This document shows, piece by piece, positions 25,901 to 38,800 of a stretch of DNA of 64,000 nt. Both the position numbers and the translations under genes were made by a program. Source of the DNA: Rhopalosiphum padi (taxonomy: Eukaryota; Arthropoda; Insecta; Hemiptera; Aphididae); NCBI RefSeq assembly GCF_020882245.1, contig NC_083597.1, forward strand, positions 5,676,581-5,740,580. Reading direction: 5' to 3'. Position 1 is the stretch's first letter. Each line of letters opens with the position of its first letter. The notes beneath the pieces are model-generated. The model saw only the letters and a list, made by a program, of their open reading frames with translations. It did not search any database and was not told the DNA's origin.

Positions 25901-28900
25901 TAATCTGCTCACAACATTTTTACATCTATAGAAATCATACTATTTGATTTGAGATTATTATTATTTACCATACCTGTACAACTAATTTTTTTCAAGCTAT
26001 TACATCTACATTAATTTACGAACTTAAATGTAATACCTTAGATTTATATAAAAAAAAAATGTTCATAAATATATCAATTTATCGGCTATTATTATAATCA
26101 TAACCCTAAATTAACCGAATTAAAAAATGCGGTCGCAATTAAACATTAAATATCGTTAAAATATTTTATTATTATTAATCATATTATCAGATTGTGGACA
26201 GATCATACATTTTATAATTTACAAGTTTATTATTAAATTATATTGCAAAATGTTGACTGTTGATATTTAGCACGACTGTACATACTAAAGCAATAATCGA
26301 TAGTCCTATGATATTTTCTAAAATTCGTATTTTCATCATAACAAAGGTTTCGTGTACAATGTACATGATAATAAATTGGCATATGACCTATTCCGACAAA
26401 GTACAAACAATGAATTTGAAATATGATCGATAACATATTTTAATGATGATGTCTTGTAATTATTAACACACAGAATGGATAATAAATTTAGAGGCATCAG
26501 CAACTCTATATTAATTATACGATATTAACTATAACCATTCAAAACCACACAAAAGTCCAACTAAACAGTTATTAACTCAAATGAATATCTTTAGTCGTCC
26601 CACGCGCGGTCCCAAGATTTAATGATAATGAATAAATAAACATTTCGGCAGTGGAATGTTTTTTTGTTCTCAGTACATTTGCATAATATTATCATAATAC
26701 ACAGACAAAAGTACCTAAAACAACTAATTTATAATATTTTAAATATACTATGTTTTCTTTATATCTATTCTGTATTTGACTTCTTCACTTTTAGCCCATT
26801 TAATTACATTATACGTCGTAAATTATCTATTAGTTCTATAGTTCTATAAATAATTATTAATTTAGAATTGAAATCGACTAACACAATATTGATTTCCTTG
26901 TTTTGTCTAGATACTCATCCAAATATGGTTTTTTTATGTACCTGCAATTTATACAATTGTTATTTTATGTTTTAATTAATATTATTTCGTGTTTGACTTT
27001 TATATATATATATATATATATATCTTTTGATATTTGGGACTTACTTACTAGTTACTCCCATCATGTATGTATTTTACATTTACTACTCTCTATTTTGTTT
27101 TAAATATTTATTACTCTATTATTCTTTAATGTATAGAAATATAAATGATCTTTATATATAATTTAGTTAATAGTTAAAATATATACTTATTAGTTATTAC
27201 TTATGTAGATAATAAACTATCATTAATACTTATATATATATCAACATAAACATATAAAACAATATATTATGTTAACAATTTGTAAAGTACTGGAGTAATA
27301 TTCTATTATGTATTAAGCAGGATTATGTTAATTTAGATTAAATTTAAAATGAGAAAAAAAATTATAGGTTGGTTTATATCATGGAAAATAATTCTTAAAA
27401 GGTATTTATTCTAATACTCATTTTAAGAAAGAAAAAAATGAGTAAATTAGATAATTATGATCATTAATAAACTATCACATTGTTGTTTCAAGAGCGCTGA
27501 TAAAAAAAGAGAAAAATATAAAATATAAAAATTAGAACCGAAAATATTTCATTTGTTAATAATAATATGTGGATAGTATTATTATAGTATTATATTCATT
27601 CATACGACTAATTAATATATATTTGTTAGGAACTTGATGAAACATTTAATTGTATTCTATTTATTTGTGTTTTAATATTAAATATTTACATTACAATTTA
27701 CAATAAATGAACACAACTATAAAATAACTAATGATTAATGAGGTATCCCTAAATTTCTACACGGCATATAGTTATAGATAAAATATTAAATAGTTTCAAA
27801 TAGATTATAGGTATAGTATTCCAAACAGTAATAAAATTATATTAGAGATACATCAAATAAATTGGTTCAAAAACCAACGCTCAATAAGAGATCTAGCAAT
27901 GATTATTAATTATTATACTTAAATTAATATTAAGTTACGATGATTTTGGAGTAAATTGTGTCTATATGCTATTACCATATTGAGCATGAGTATCATTTTT
28001 TTGTTTTTCTTTTCTAAGAAATATTGTTTGTATACGTAACAAAGACAATAAGTATGTACCAACATATTGATATCAAACCCTAGTTATTCCTCTATAAAGT
28101 AAATATCTATGACTTAATTTAAAATTTTAACCCTTTATATTCAGTTTATTAATTATGAGTTTTAAGTACATATCAAACATAATGTATACCTAAATATAAA
28201 GAATAATATACTTGTAGGTACCATATTTTATATTTTTGTTGTATTTTTAGATATCTTCATTTTTCATAACATAAATACATATAAATAACGAGTGTTCGTA
28301 GGTGTATCGTGTATGTATAATATGTTATAAAAATTATGTATATTAATCATAATATAGTAAGAACATAAATGTTTTGTTGTGTTGAACAAAAAAGATCTGA
28401 TATTATAGTTGTAATTTATATATGAACGAAAAATATATATTATATTATAATATAAGTACTTGTATATTTTTAATCGATTTTTTTTTTTTTTTTAATAAAT
28501 TATATCAAGTCGTAATTTTATAATATATTATACCGTTATGTTCATGGTTTAAAATAAATGTTAATTCATATTATTGTAATAATTTTATTTCTGTGTTTTA
28601 TTGTTTTCAAAATGACCCAGTATAGTTATTATACTAAATACGAAACAAAAGTATGATTTTACTGCAGTCGAAGATAAGTGAAAAAAAATGTCCACAATTT
28701 TTATCAGTACAAATAACTGGAATTCATATTCATGCATAACATTAATTAAGACTAGTTAAAAATCAATTTAAAAACAATATTTTAAATATCATAAGCTTTT
28801 TAAAATATTTTTCAGTATGATTGGACTTTATGGAGACTTAGTTTTCTTCCTACAAAAACAAAAAAACTATACAATTTTCAACTCTACTATAAAAATCTAA

Positions 28901-30150
28901 GTTCTAGAAAAACAATATTATAATTAACCGATTAGAATGAGATCCAATCTCTACCAACGCAATTTTAATCTCCAGAGGCTTTAATTAAACTATTTTCAAA
29001 CGCTCACTAGGGAGTATTTTGTTTTTTTTTTCAGAGAATTACAAAGTTATAAATCTCTGATTTTTGTTCAAAACAACGACACTGTAACAAAAATATGTTA
29101 AATTTAAATTATGTCTAGAACTGAATTTATTAATCTTAACAGATAAGGCTGTATAAAATTATTATGAAGTTGATTGATGAACTTTAATTTAATGTTACCT
29201 ATATACAATGTCAAATATTTATAAGTGTTATAAACCAATGAGATAAATAATTATAAAAATAGTTGATTTTCTTTTAAAATTGAATCGTATAATTTATATA
29301 TATGCTTAATTCAAGACTAAGATGTAACTAAAACAATTCGAGTAGGTATCAGTATACGATAACATCTAAATACAGTATGATTCACGAAACATATGCTCAT
29401 TAAAATACTTCAGTAAACTTCAGTAAAATGTATTTATTCAAAATTTAAATTTTGGAATTTTTAAATTAATTTAAAGAACCCGTGTTTACAAATTTTCGAA
29501 ATTTTTTATACTACTTAAGGAGTGCCATGTGAAGATACAAACTTTTGTTTTTCAAAAAAGAATCCACCTTAACTACTGTAAATTATTTAGCAGATAATTT
29601 TGACGTATCAAGATCAAAATTCGAAACGAGTAGTTTTTTAATTTATTGTGCAATATAAGAATAATTATAGGTCTCTGATAATGGTTTTGGAAGATATTAT
29701 GGGATTAAAGTGATTTTAGTTACTAATATTATCTTATCTATCAATATTAATAATTACTAAAAGTGTTCCAACTTTCCATGTACCAATAATTAACATTAGA
29801 TCCGATATGACATAATATATTTTATATTTCTACAAAATCATTTTAATGGGCTATAGTTATTATCCTCAGTATAAATATTTTAATAATACATTTCAATGAC
29901 ATTTTAATATAATTTTTTATTTTTATATTTATTATAATTTATAGTAAATATAAAATAATTGAATGCGTGTTAAATAAACGTAACTACATAATACATAGAA
30001 GATAAAACAAAATCCACAGGCTTATACTAATAAAAATAAGAGCATATTTTTTTCGAGTAAGATATATTATTTTTTTTTCATAGGTACCCCCCGCAAAGAG
30101 TAATGCACGTAAATAACTCCCGTGTCCATAGGACCTAATGGCTAATCCGA
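22900..30150. other. AT-rich intergenic region
   Basis: No supportable exon seen on either strand. Short open frames at 23783-24037 (minus), 26233-26436 (minus), 26664-26849 and 26903-27103 have AT-driven composition and no splice context. A pure TA tract lies at 27001-27022. Confidence 0.55.
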
Positions 30151-30157
30151 AACTCAA

Positions 30158-30190
30158 TGTGTGTGTGTGTGTGTGCGCGCGTGTGCGCTT
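30158..30190. repeat. (GT)n/(GC) microsatellite
   Basis: TGTG repeats passing into GCGCGC and GTGTGCGC. They introduce a GC-richer zone (to about 30450) with CpGs and a CACACGCACAC tract near 30411. No exon could be supported in that zone. Confidence 0.85.
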
Positions 30191-31515
30191 GCGCCTTAAG
30201 CATCATGCATAGACAGAAAAATCGCCGGGTCAACGCCATTGCCGGACGCGCGTGAAAGTGTGTGCGAATTTCACACGACAACATTAATAATGTTATTATA
30301 CACACGAGCTTTAAAAAGCGAGACCGTTGTAGCGGAGGCCGATTGCGAGTCGCGCAATCACCGTGGCCCGCTGCAATGTTTTGCTGCCCACGTTGTCACG
30401 GCGGCACGCTCACACACGCACACCTGTACAGGTGCTTACGCGTGTTCGATCGTCAAACCTAAAATATTATGTATACAGGGTAATTTTTTTTTTATCCCTC
30501 TCGCCTAGTGTTTAGCATTTTCGGTTATTTGCTATCTGAATTTTGTCCGTCTCCTGCGCGATAACGTTTTATGTTTAAAAATAAAATTTGAAAAAAAAAT
30601 TAAATCAACCTAAAATTAACGATTAACGGTCATTGTAGACACCTACCTCATGAACTCGCCTAAATTTTATTCTATTGGTATAATATGCGACGTGCGTACC
30701 GTACTTAACCAATGGAATATACAAATTGTTCAAATTTCGAATTCAAACCCTCATCTGCTTATAATGAATACGAAAAGGAATATTATATTTTAAAGAAAAA
30801 TACTTATTGCTATCACCATATGACTAAGAACCAGTGTTTCAGGGCGAATTTTTTTTCAATTTTTATATTCAACAATTCAACGTTAGGGAATACTTTAAAA
30901 TTATATAATATTCACATTTGGCTTAAGTAATGTTATATAACTATTATAACGATATTTTGATTTAATATAAGAAACGTTTTTTTTATTTAAATTTATTACA
31001 TTACTCCCTTTAAAAAACTCCCAACATTCCATTTCTGAATAGGTCATAAACTTTAAATATTCAAATTTCGAAAACTGTGACAAACTTTGCTCGCTGAAAT
31101 ACCATTATGTGGGTATGTATATATAAAAGAATAACAACTGTTCCCTACTCATAAATGATAATCAGAGATTAATTTTTTAAATAACTAATTAGTATAGGTG
31201 TACTGGTTTACCATTATTTATTAGGATTCTACAATAACATAAACATGATTTTCTGCGTTTTATTTTAATCCTTATAATTATTATAATAAGGTCCAAACAT
31301 TGATCGCATATATTCGAGCTTTATAATTCAATTTTCCAAATAACTTTATACATCATGCAATTAAATAAAAAAACGAAGCAAATTAGAGAATAAAATGAAA
31401 TTAAAAATACATTGGCTGTTGAATCATAATTTTTAAATTAAAAAAAATTTGATCGTAAAACGCTCTAATTAGAAATCACCCTGTGCAGATGACAGCATGT
31501 GTGATATGTACTACG

Positions 31516-31552
31516 TATATATATATATATATATATATTCAATATATATATG
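31516..31552. repeat. (TA)n microsatellite
   Basis: Pure TA run to 31538, then TTCAA, then a second short TA run. Confidence 0.9.
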
Positions 31553-31779
31553 AATAAATTATATATTTTGTAATAAAGATATATTAATATGTATTATATG
31601 TATTATATGTATATAGTATACAATATACATATATATTATAATGACCGCCATCGACCGCGCCGACGGCGGCAGAAGCGTACTTGTGATATTCTTTATCGTC
31701 CACGCACACCTATACGTACCCATATATTATTACCTATATACCCACTGGTAGTATATTATAATATAGTATATACTGATAT

Positions 31780-32278
31780 AGGGTGATTCAACAAGCATGC
31801 TAACCCTGATTTTTTTCCTATAATAATAAATAAATTCAAATCCTGATTTTTGGAGTTTTCCTAATGATTGAGTTTTTTGTACTACTGTTATATTTTTTTA
31901 ATATCCCATGATGATATTAACTACTGTTTTTTAAATGAATGTTACATTCTTTTACTTTAAATTATGTTTACCGTAGTAAAAATTCAAAAGAGTAGTTTCT
32001 CAGTTATTTTTCTCAAAAAATACCCGTTTGAATTTTAATTTTATTACGGTATTATTTTCAGAAAAATTATTCAAGTTAAATAATTTAAGTTAGAAAATGG
32101 GGATTTAAAAACAGAATTTTGTTATTCTCTAGTAAACGCCTTATACATAGTACAAAAATGTGAAGAATTAAAAAATACATGATTTTTAAGTTTAAAATAG
32201 AAAAAATCTAAAAATCAGATTTTGAATAACTGTATTAGTAAAGAAAAAAGAGGGCAACCATTCTTGACGAATCACCCT
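31780..32278. mobile_element. MITE with AGGGTGATTC termini
   Basis: About 500 bases between AGGGTGATTCAACAAGCATG and its inverted counterpart, which reads inward AGGGTGATTCGTCAAGAATG. The similarity goes on imperfectly for about 80 bases, including CTGATTTTT. ATAT stands on both sides, which fits a TA or TATA target site. There is no transposase frame. The ends resemble a widespread class of short insect DNA elements; I cannot name the superfamily. It lies about 190 bases before the TATA box of the acidic-protein gene. Confidence 0.8.
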
Positions 32279-32472
32279 ATATAGTCACATATATACTAAC
32301 ACCCACTCCTAATTTCGTTATAAACAACCCCCTTCCCATAAACACACACACACACACGTATTTTGGTTCCTGGTTTACATTCCGGTACAACAACAATATC
32401 GGACTCATATATATACACATGTATATAGAGGCACTTATACCTACAAACCTACTTATTGTATATCAATACACT

Positions 32473-32484
32473 TATATATATAAA
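32473..32484 (+). promoter_or_regulatory. TATA box of the acidic-protein gene
   Basis: TTATATATATAAAG is followed by GC-richer sequence (GCCGGGACTCTGG). A start of transcription near 32505 would leave a leader of about 170 bases before the ATG at 32677. The leader contains a triple TTGTACA repeat near 32576-32599. No other TATA element in the region has this spacing. Confidence 0.55.
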
Positions 32485-32676
32485 GCCGGGACTCTGGGGT
32501 TGACGACGGCAGACGACGTCCACCAGTCGACCAGCGAACACCGACTACTACGACGAAGACTACAGCCCGACATAGTTGTACATTGTACATTGTACAATTT
32601 ACTTGTCTCAGGTGAATCGGTCCGTCTGTTATTATAATATATTGAATAGCCGCAAAGGCCGTACACGCGCCGCGAA

Positions 32677-32857
32677 ATGGGATGCGCCGGGAGCAATCCT
32701 CTGCCGGCTAGCGATACGATGATGGCGTCGGCCACTTCCGATAGCCGCACGGTCACAGCCGACGCACCACCGATGTCCGACGCGGACAAAGCGTGTTCGA
32801 TTGTCCAGAAGGTGGTTGGAAGCGTCAACATCGACGATGTGGTCAAGAAGATCCAAG
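32677..32857 (+). CDS. Acidic-protein gene, coding exon 1
   Basis: ATG in the context CGAAATGGGATG. 60 codons plus one base end at donor CAAG|GTATAT. Carries the MGC lipid-anchor signal. CpG-rich, as expected of a first exon near a promoter. Confidence 0.72.
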
Positions 32858-35800
32858 GTATATATATATATGTATAGTAATACGGGTATATTATGCGCAT
32901 AAGGTATAAGTGTCAGGCTAGCACATCAAAGGCCGAGTGCATACTTAAAAAAAAGAAACGCTGTGCTATTTTTGACATACGTATCTAATGTGTTTAATCA
33001 CTAGTTACCATTTCTTTTTTCATCAATTTTTTTTTTTTTTTGTAAATCAAGCAATGTTTATTTCTTGCAAATAACGTATTGTTTTAGCTTGCAAATAAAC
33101 AGGTACGAGTGGTTTTATGACAGAATAAATATCAAGTATTAATTTAGATACACAGTACACATAATATAATTTCAAATTGTCACCAGTTTCTTATTATTTA
33201 TTCAGGATTTGGTCATATATGTATACTTAGTTTGTGGGTTGAAATTTCTATGAAAAACCGAATTCAAAAATTGCAATAATGTAGCATACTTGGCACATTA
33301 CATGCTGTTTTAAATTGTATTTTATTTTATAACTATAAATATTACCCTTAGGCCCTAGGTACAAATAATACCAGCGTTTATTACTAAACGTCCATGACTA
33401 GGTCGACAATGCGCATGTTGTACCGAGTGAATTTTATGAAATTATCGATCGTTTTACCAACGTCAGATCTTCGCTTGAACAATATGTTTCAACGAATTGA
33501 GTACTTACCTATTTCTAAGCGTAACAAAAATCGATCAAAATAGACAACACATAAGTTTGGACCGATTATTATTGATACTGTCAAAACTCTAAAGTGTGAT
33601 ATTTTCAAGATATTTTCCTCTATCAATAGCAACTAAAATATCTAGTAGATATAATCTAAAATATCAAAATCGATGCATAAAAATAATTTTACTACTTCTA
33701 AATTAACTTTAATTTAAAATAAATTTTTTTAGGAATATTTTGTTACTTTAAAATTGAATTGTAAATGATTTATTTATTAATTAGTTACGACTGTAATAAG
33801 TATTGTATTTTAAGTTTAAATACATAGGGTAAAATTATAGAAGTGCACCAGATAAAACGTTTGTCCACTACTCCGTTCGTCTAAACTTAAGTATTTATAA
33901 TTACCAAAATTAACTTTCAAAACTACTTGTCCAAAATTATTTTATAATACTATAATATTCTGAATTTAACAATATTCTACTTCGCAATATAAAATTAAAA
34001 AGTATGATGTCATTTAAAAAAGTAAAACACTTTAAAAATGAGAACGATAAAAATAGCAAGACATAGAATTTTTAAATAGTTATTGGCGTTTAAAATTTTA
34101 AATTTGGTAGTGGTTTTACCGATAAACACAAGAGTGAAAAAGATAAGATAATTATAATAAAATGTTAGAATTGTGTTTACATTGAATTTTCAACCAAAAA
34201 AATGTCGAATAAAATATTAAATAATATATTTTTAAAATATATTTTTATTTTATGAACATTTTTTTAGATGTACCCGTGAATACAAATTCTCTAGATTTTT
34301 TTACCCTACACTCTTTGATAATTACGGATCTGTTTACACTAAAAATGTACGTGATTGTTAGATTTTATATAGAGGTATTTTTATACGTTTTGTTCGGTCA
34401 AATACCATTTGTCTCGTCACTTTGTAGCGTAATATGGTTTATAAATATATAATTAACTCACAACACGCATTATACTTATTAATCAATATATTATACCTTG
34501 TGGCTAGTATAGCACGAATTTGAACTCGTATCGAAATCAATCGTTAATCAAACAGTGAAACCTCCATAATAAACAGATACCATTTTAGATTCTTGTACAA
34601 GAGCAAGCTTACACGTGGGTACACATTAATCAAACTTTTTCTTAATGCGGACAATTTTCATTGATTAATGATTTTATTAAGTGTTCTCAATTTTCATTCA
34701 GTGGGCCACTGTAATGGATGTGTTAAATATGAATTCAATGATATATTATTGTATACAATAAAAAACGATTCTGAGCGGAGACTGTCTGTTAGCATATATC
34801 ACTGAGAATATTTCGTCATATGTGTTTAAATATTGGTATTAAAATAATGTATATTTTACTATTATTAGTATCTACATATTGCACGGTAGGTTGATTTAGT
34901 TTTTACTGAAAACATCACATAGTAATATACATATATATTTATTTCACATTATATTATTGTTAATAATTTTTGAGTCAATACTACTTTACTGTAAAACAGT
35001 GTGTATATTGAATGGTATAAATAGGTGTTTTATACCTATAAATTAATCTACATATTTTGAAAATTTAATTGTTCAAGCCTTAGGTATAAAAACTGCTCAT
35101 TGACATATTTGATGAATATATTAATAAATAATAAGTAATACATAACTACAAAATAGAAAATAAACACAGTACCTTAGTACTTATTATAATATTATAATTT
35201 TAATAATTTGATAGTCAGTTAGAATGTTTCTTTGAACAATGGTTTTTAAAATACATAAAAATACAATAATGATAAAAGCAACAACTATGGCTATTTTTAC
35301 ATTTATCATATGACTAAACCCCGATGTTCTTTTCTAAGTTAAATTAATATTGTTCGTGTATTTCAGCCTTTTAAATCGGTCACCACTGAGTGTCACAGTC
35401 GTCAGACACAAATGCGACTTGATGCTGCCAGCATTGCTTATTGTTGGCTATCCTCTGTTTTGATCGTAACGGCTCTTTGGTCGTCGACGTTCATAACAAT
35501 GTTATTATTACTATTGTTCTTGTTAACGTCAAATTACGTATTTACGTGCCATTGTCTTATAATCCGTATTCCACGTGTATTAAATTTAAAACGTGAATAT
35601 TCACCATGGATTTGATTTTGTTTGAATTTCATTTTCGAACAATATATTTCAAGCTGCTCGACCGATTTCCATTCAACTTCCATTGATAAACTTCGTTTCA
35701 TATGTCCATGTGAATAACACCACAGATTTGCTACTAGCAATTCAGCTTCGTCACCGCAGTTCAGACCTAGAAACTCAGCAAAAACCAAATAACTAACTAT

Positions 35801-38800
35801 GGAGTGGCAACCACAAATAAAACCCATATTTCCCAAATAAAGATTATTAATTACGTTTGATAATTAACGTTTACCAATTACTATTTTTATCTTATCATTA
35901 ATTGTGCATATAATCACCCGAAGAAATTTAACTATGAATTGTGATAGACGCGCACATGGTCAACAAATATAAATTATAAATTATTACATTGACATAGATA
36001 TAATATCTTAAAATTCCAAAACTATAGTTACCTATATTTTTTTTATTATTAACATAAAATCATTAAAAAAATTGTAGGTTGTGTTTTTTGTGTATTTATT
36101 TTGAAATGTATACAATTTAAATTCAAACTTAACGAAATATTTAAAGGCAAATAATAATCTAGAATCTCTGTACCATTTGTTTCATAAATGTATACGTTAT
36201 ATTTAGTTTATACGACGGTCGACGCCCGACGGTTAAGTTATATTAGGTAGTTTTCGTTACTGATAAATTAAACGTTTCGGATATAGCTTATTTCCAATAT
36301 ATATCATATATAAATTAGATAAGTAAACGCGGTAGTAAGGCTACGCCTGTAAAGTTAATGGTTATTTATTATTAGTTTATTAGTGAGAATATCCGTTACA
36401 CATGTATTCGTAATGTCTATATTATTAACTTTATTATAACGTTTTTACAATATTATTATTTTTATAATAAAATATAATATAAAGTTTTTATTTTAAATTC
36501 TGAGTGGAGTTACGTATGTATTGAGTTTATAATGACGGTATAATATGTGTGTATTTTTTCTGTTTATCATTATTACTCAAAATTTTAAACAGTAAAATAC
36601 TAATGTTATAATTTACAACATTTTACTGTTATAATTTATAATATTACAGAGTATCTACATGCACTGTTCTAGTGTTCTACTATACGTCGATATTGACTTA
36701 TAAGTTATAATACTTAAAACAATAATTACCATAAAATATGATATAATGTTATAATAACTAATTTAATGACGCAATGATTTTGTCAGAATGTATTTCAAAT
36801 TTAATCTATCTATTATTACTTATCGAAAAATAAACTATTCATTGTTATATAAATATCCTTAGAAATAGAGACTGATACACAGTTTCACCTCTTTTCGTAT
36901 GCAATGATTTTTATTATTGAATTCAAATTTAACACATTTATTACAGCGACGTATGAAATAATAAGGTCCTACACTTTAAACCTATTATGCAGTAGAGAAA
37001 ATTTTCCAGTTTTTAATATTGTAATGAATATCAAAATGTATGTTCAGTGACAGCTGCACCAGTATTTTGACTGTCGAATCTATATTTCTATCACTATTAA
37101 GTAGCAATGTGAGCAAAGCGTGGAACATTAGAACGGCTACCGAGGCGATTGAACTATAATAATTCTTTAATTAGTCAAGATATCGAAGTAATAGTGGTAC
37201 GTGTTAAAAAATATAAATTGTTGTGTTTCTCGTCTCAACTCTCTCGTTTACGAGAGCTTTCTGTAAAGATTTTATTTTAAAATTTGTTATTTATAGCAAT
37301 TTAGTTATATTTTTTTCATGTTTTCGTTTTGTATGAATTGTTTTAAAAATTGAAAGATATCCATTATCCAATATCCTTAGAACTAGTTATAAAATAAAAT
37401 AACTGTAGTGATTAGAGACCAGAGTTTTATCAACTTAATGAATCAGCCATCCACTCAAATGTGTAGAGCTACGTGGTGGACGTGGCTAATCCTTTATTTT
37501 CTTAGTGTGAAAATCAAAAAATGTTGATAAGTTACCTAATAACAATTAATAAATACTAAGTAGAGTGTGAAAACTCCGTATAATTGATAACTATTGCTAC
37601 TCCAATGTAAATATATTACCATTATGTTAAACATTACCTACTTAATTTAAATCAGTGTATAGTTGTTAATAATATTTTATCTATAGAGAAGTGGAGGACT
37701 TAAATACTTAATAAAGTATGAGCCTAGACTCTAGTGGAAGATTGGCACGTATTACTCGCATACCTATTACCTGTAATACAAATACCTATACATAATAAAT
37801 AAGTAAATAAGAATAACGTTAATACAGTCTACTGAAATCTTAAATACTTAGGTAATAGGTATGTATTAGAAATATTTGGTCTAATCGATTTTACGAAAAA
37901 CTTGCAATCGAATAATTTTTAACTTTGACTCACGAAAAATATTTTCTGAAGTAGTACCTATGTGATTTCTAATAAACTATCGACAATACATGTATTAAAA
38001 TATTAAAATGTATCTTTAAACCAAAAAGTATGCCCTAAAATGCCAAAATACGTACTAAAAATTATTTCATAAGCAACGTTATAAATTGTATTTTGTATTT
38101 ATTTAGCATACAATAAGGTCAACCAGGAAAAAAAATATGCAAATGTATTGTATGAAAATCATTGCTCTAGGTATGACATTGTTCCCGTTTCTCATATTAT
38201 TTAAGTCATTAAGTGTACGGACTTTCATCTCACAAAGTCACAAGAATTGATTTTCAATAACAAACAGGACTATCCAAAAGAATTGAATACCTATGCTTTT
38301 TTTTAAATAATGCGTAGTGTATGCGCCTTGTGGTATTCCATATTCATTATTTTTATTATTTTCCCCATAGATGTGTATTTTGGACACACGTAGTGTGCTT
38401 AAAAAGGTTTTATAAATCAAATCGTATGTATTATTATTTATTCATCGTTGTTTGAATGACCAATACATAATTTAATTTAATAATTATTTTAAAGCTTATT
38501 CATTAATCATATGGATTTATGGGTTCCCATAACATTTTATAAAACCAATTTAATATGTTTTAGGTACTAGAAAAAAATAAATCAAATATATTGAAAACAT
38601 TTTTAAAAGAATAAATAATCAGTGAATGGACATATTATAATTTTTTTTATAAAAAGGATATATTTAAACCTTTTAGATTTTTTTAGACAGTTATACAAGT
38701 AGGTATATAATAATATAAAATAGTACACCTATTATAAATTATAATATGATATAATTTAAATAAGATTAATAAGGTTAAATAGGAATAACTTATAATTAAT

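Noticed and set aside
30239..30508. Plus-strand frames of 89 and 66 codons in a GC-richer patch
   Set aside because: They overlap in different frames, contain low-complexity CACACA-derived residues, and show no motif or splice context.
30473..31486. Possible transposon between ACAGGGTAATTT and ATCACCCTGT
   Set aside because: The inverted match is short and no flanking duplication exists, so I could not separate it from chance.
32472..32900. Minus-strand frame of 142 codons over the acidic-protein first exon
   Set aside because: It spans the TATA box and splice donor of the plus-strand gene and has no family motif; it is an antisense shadow of CpG-rich sequence.
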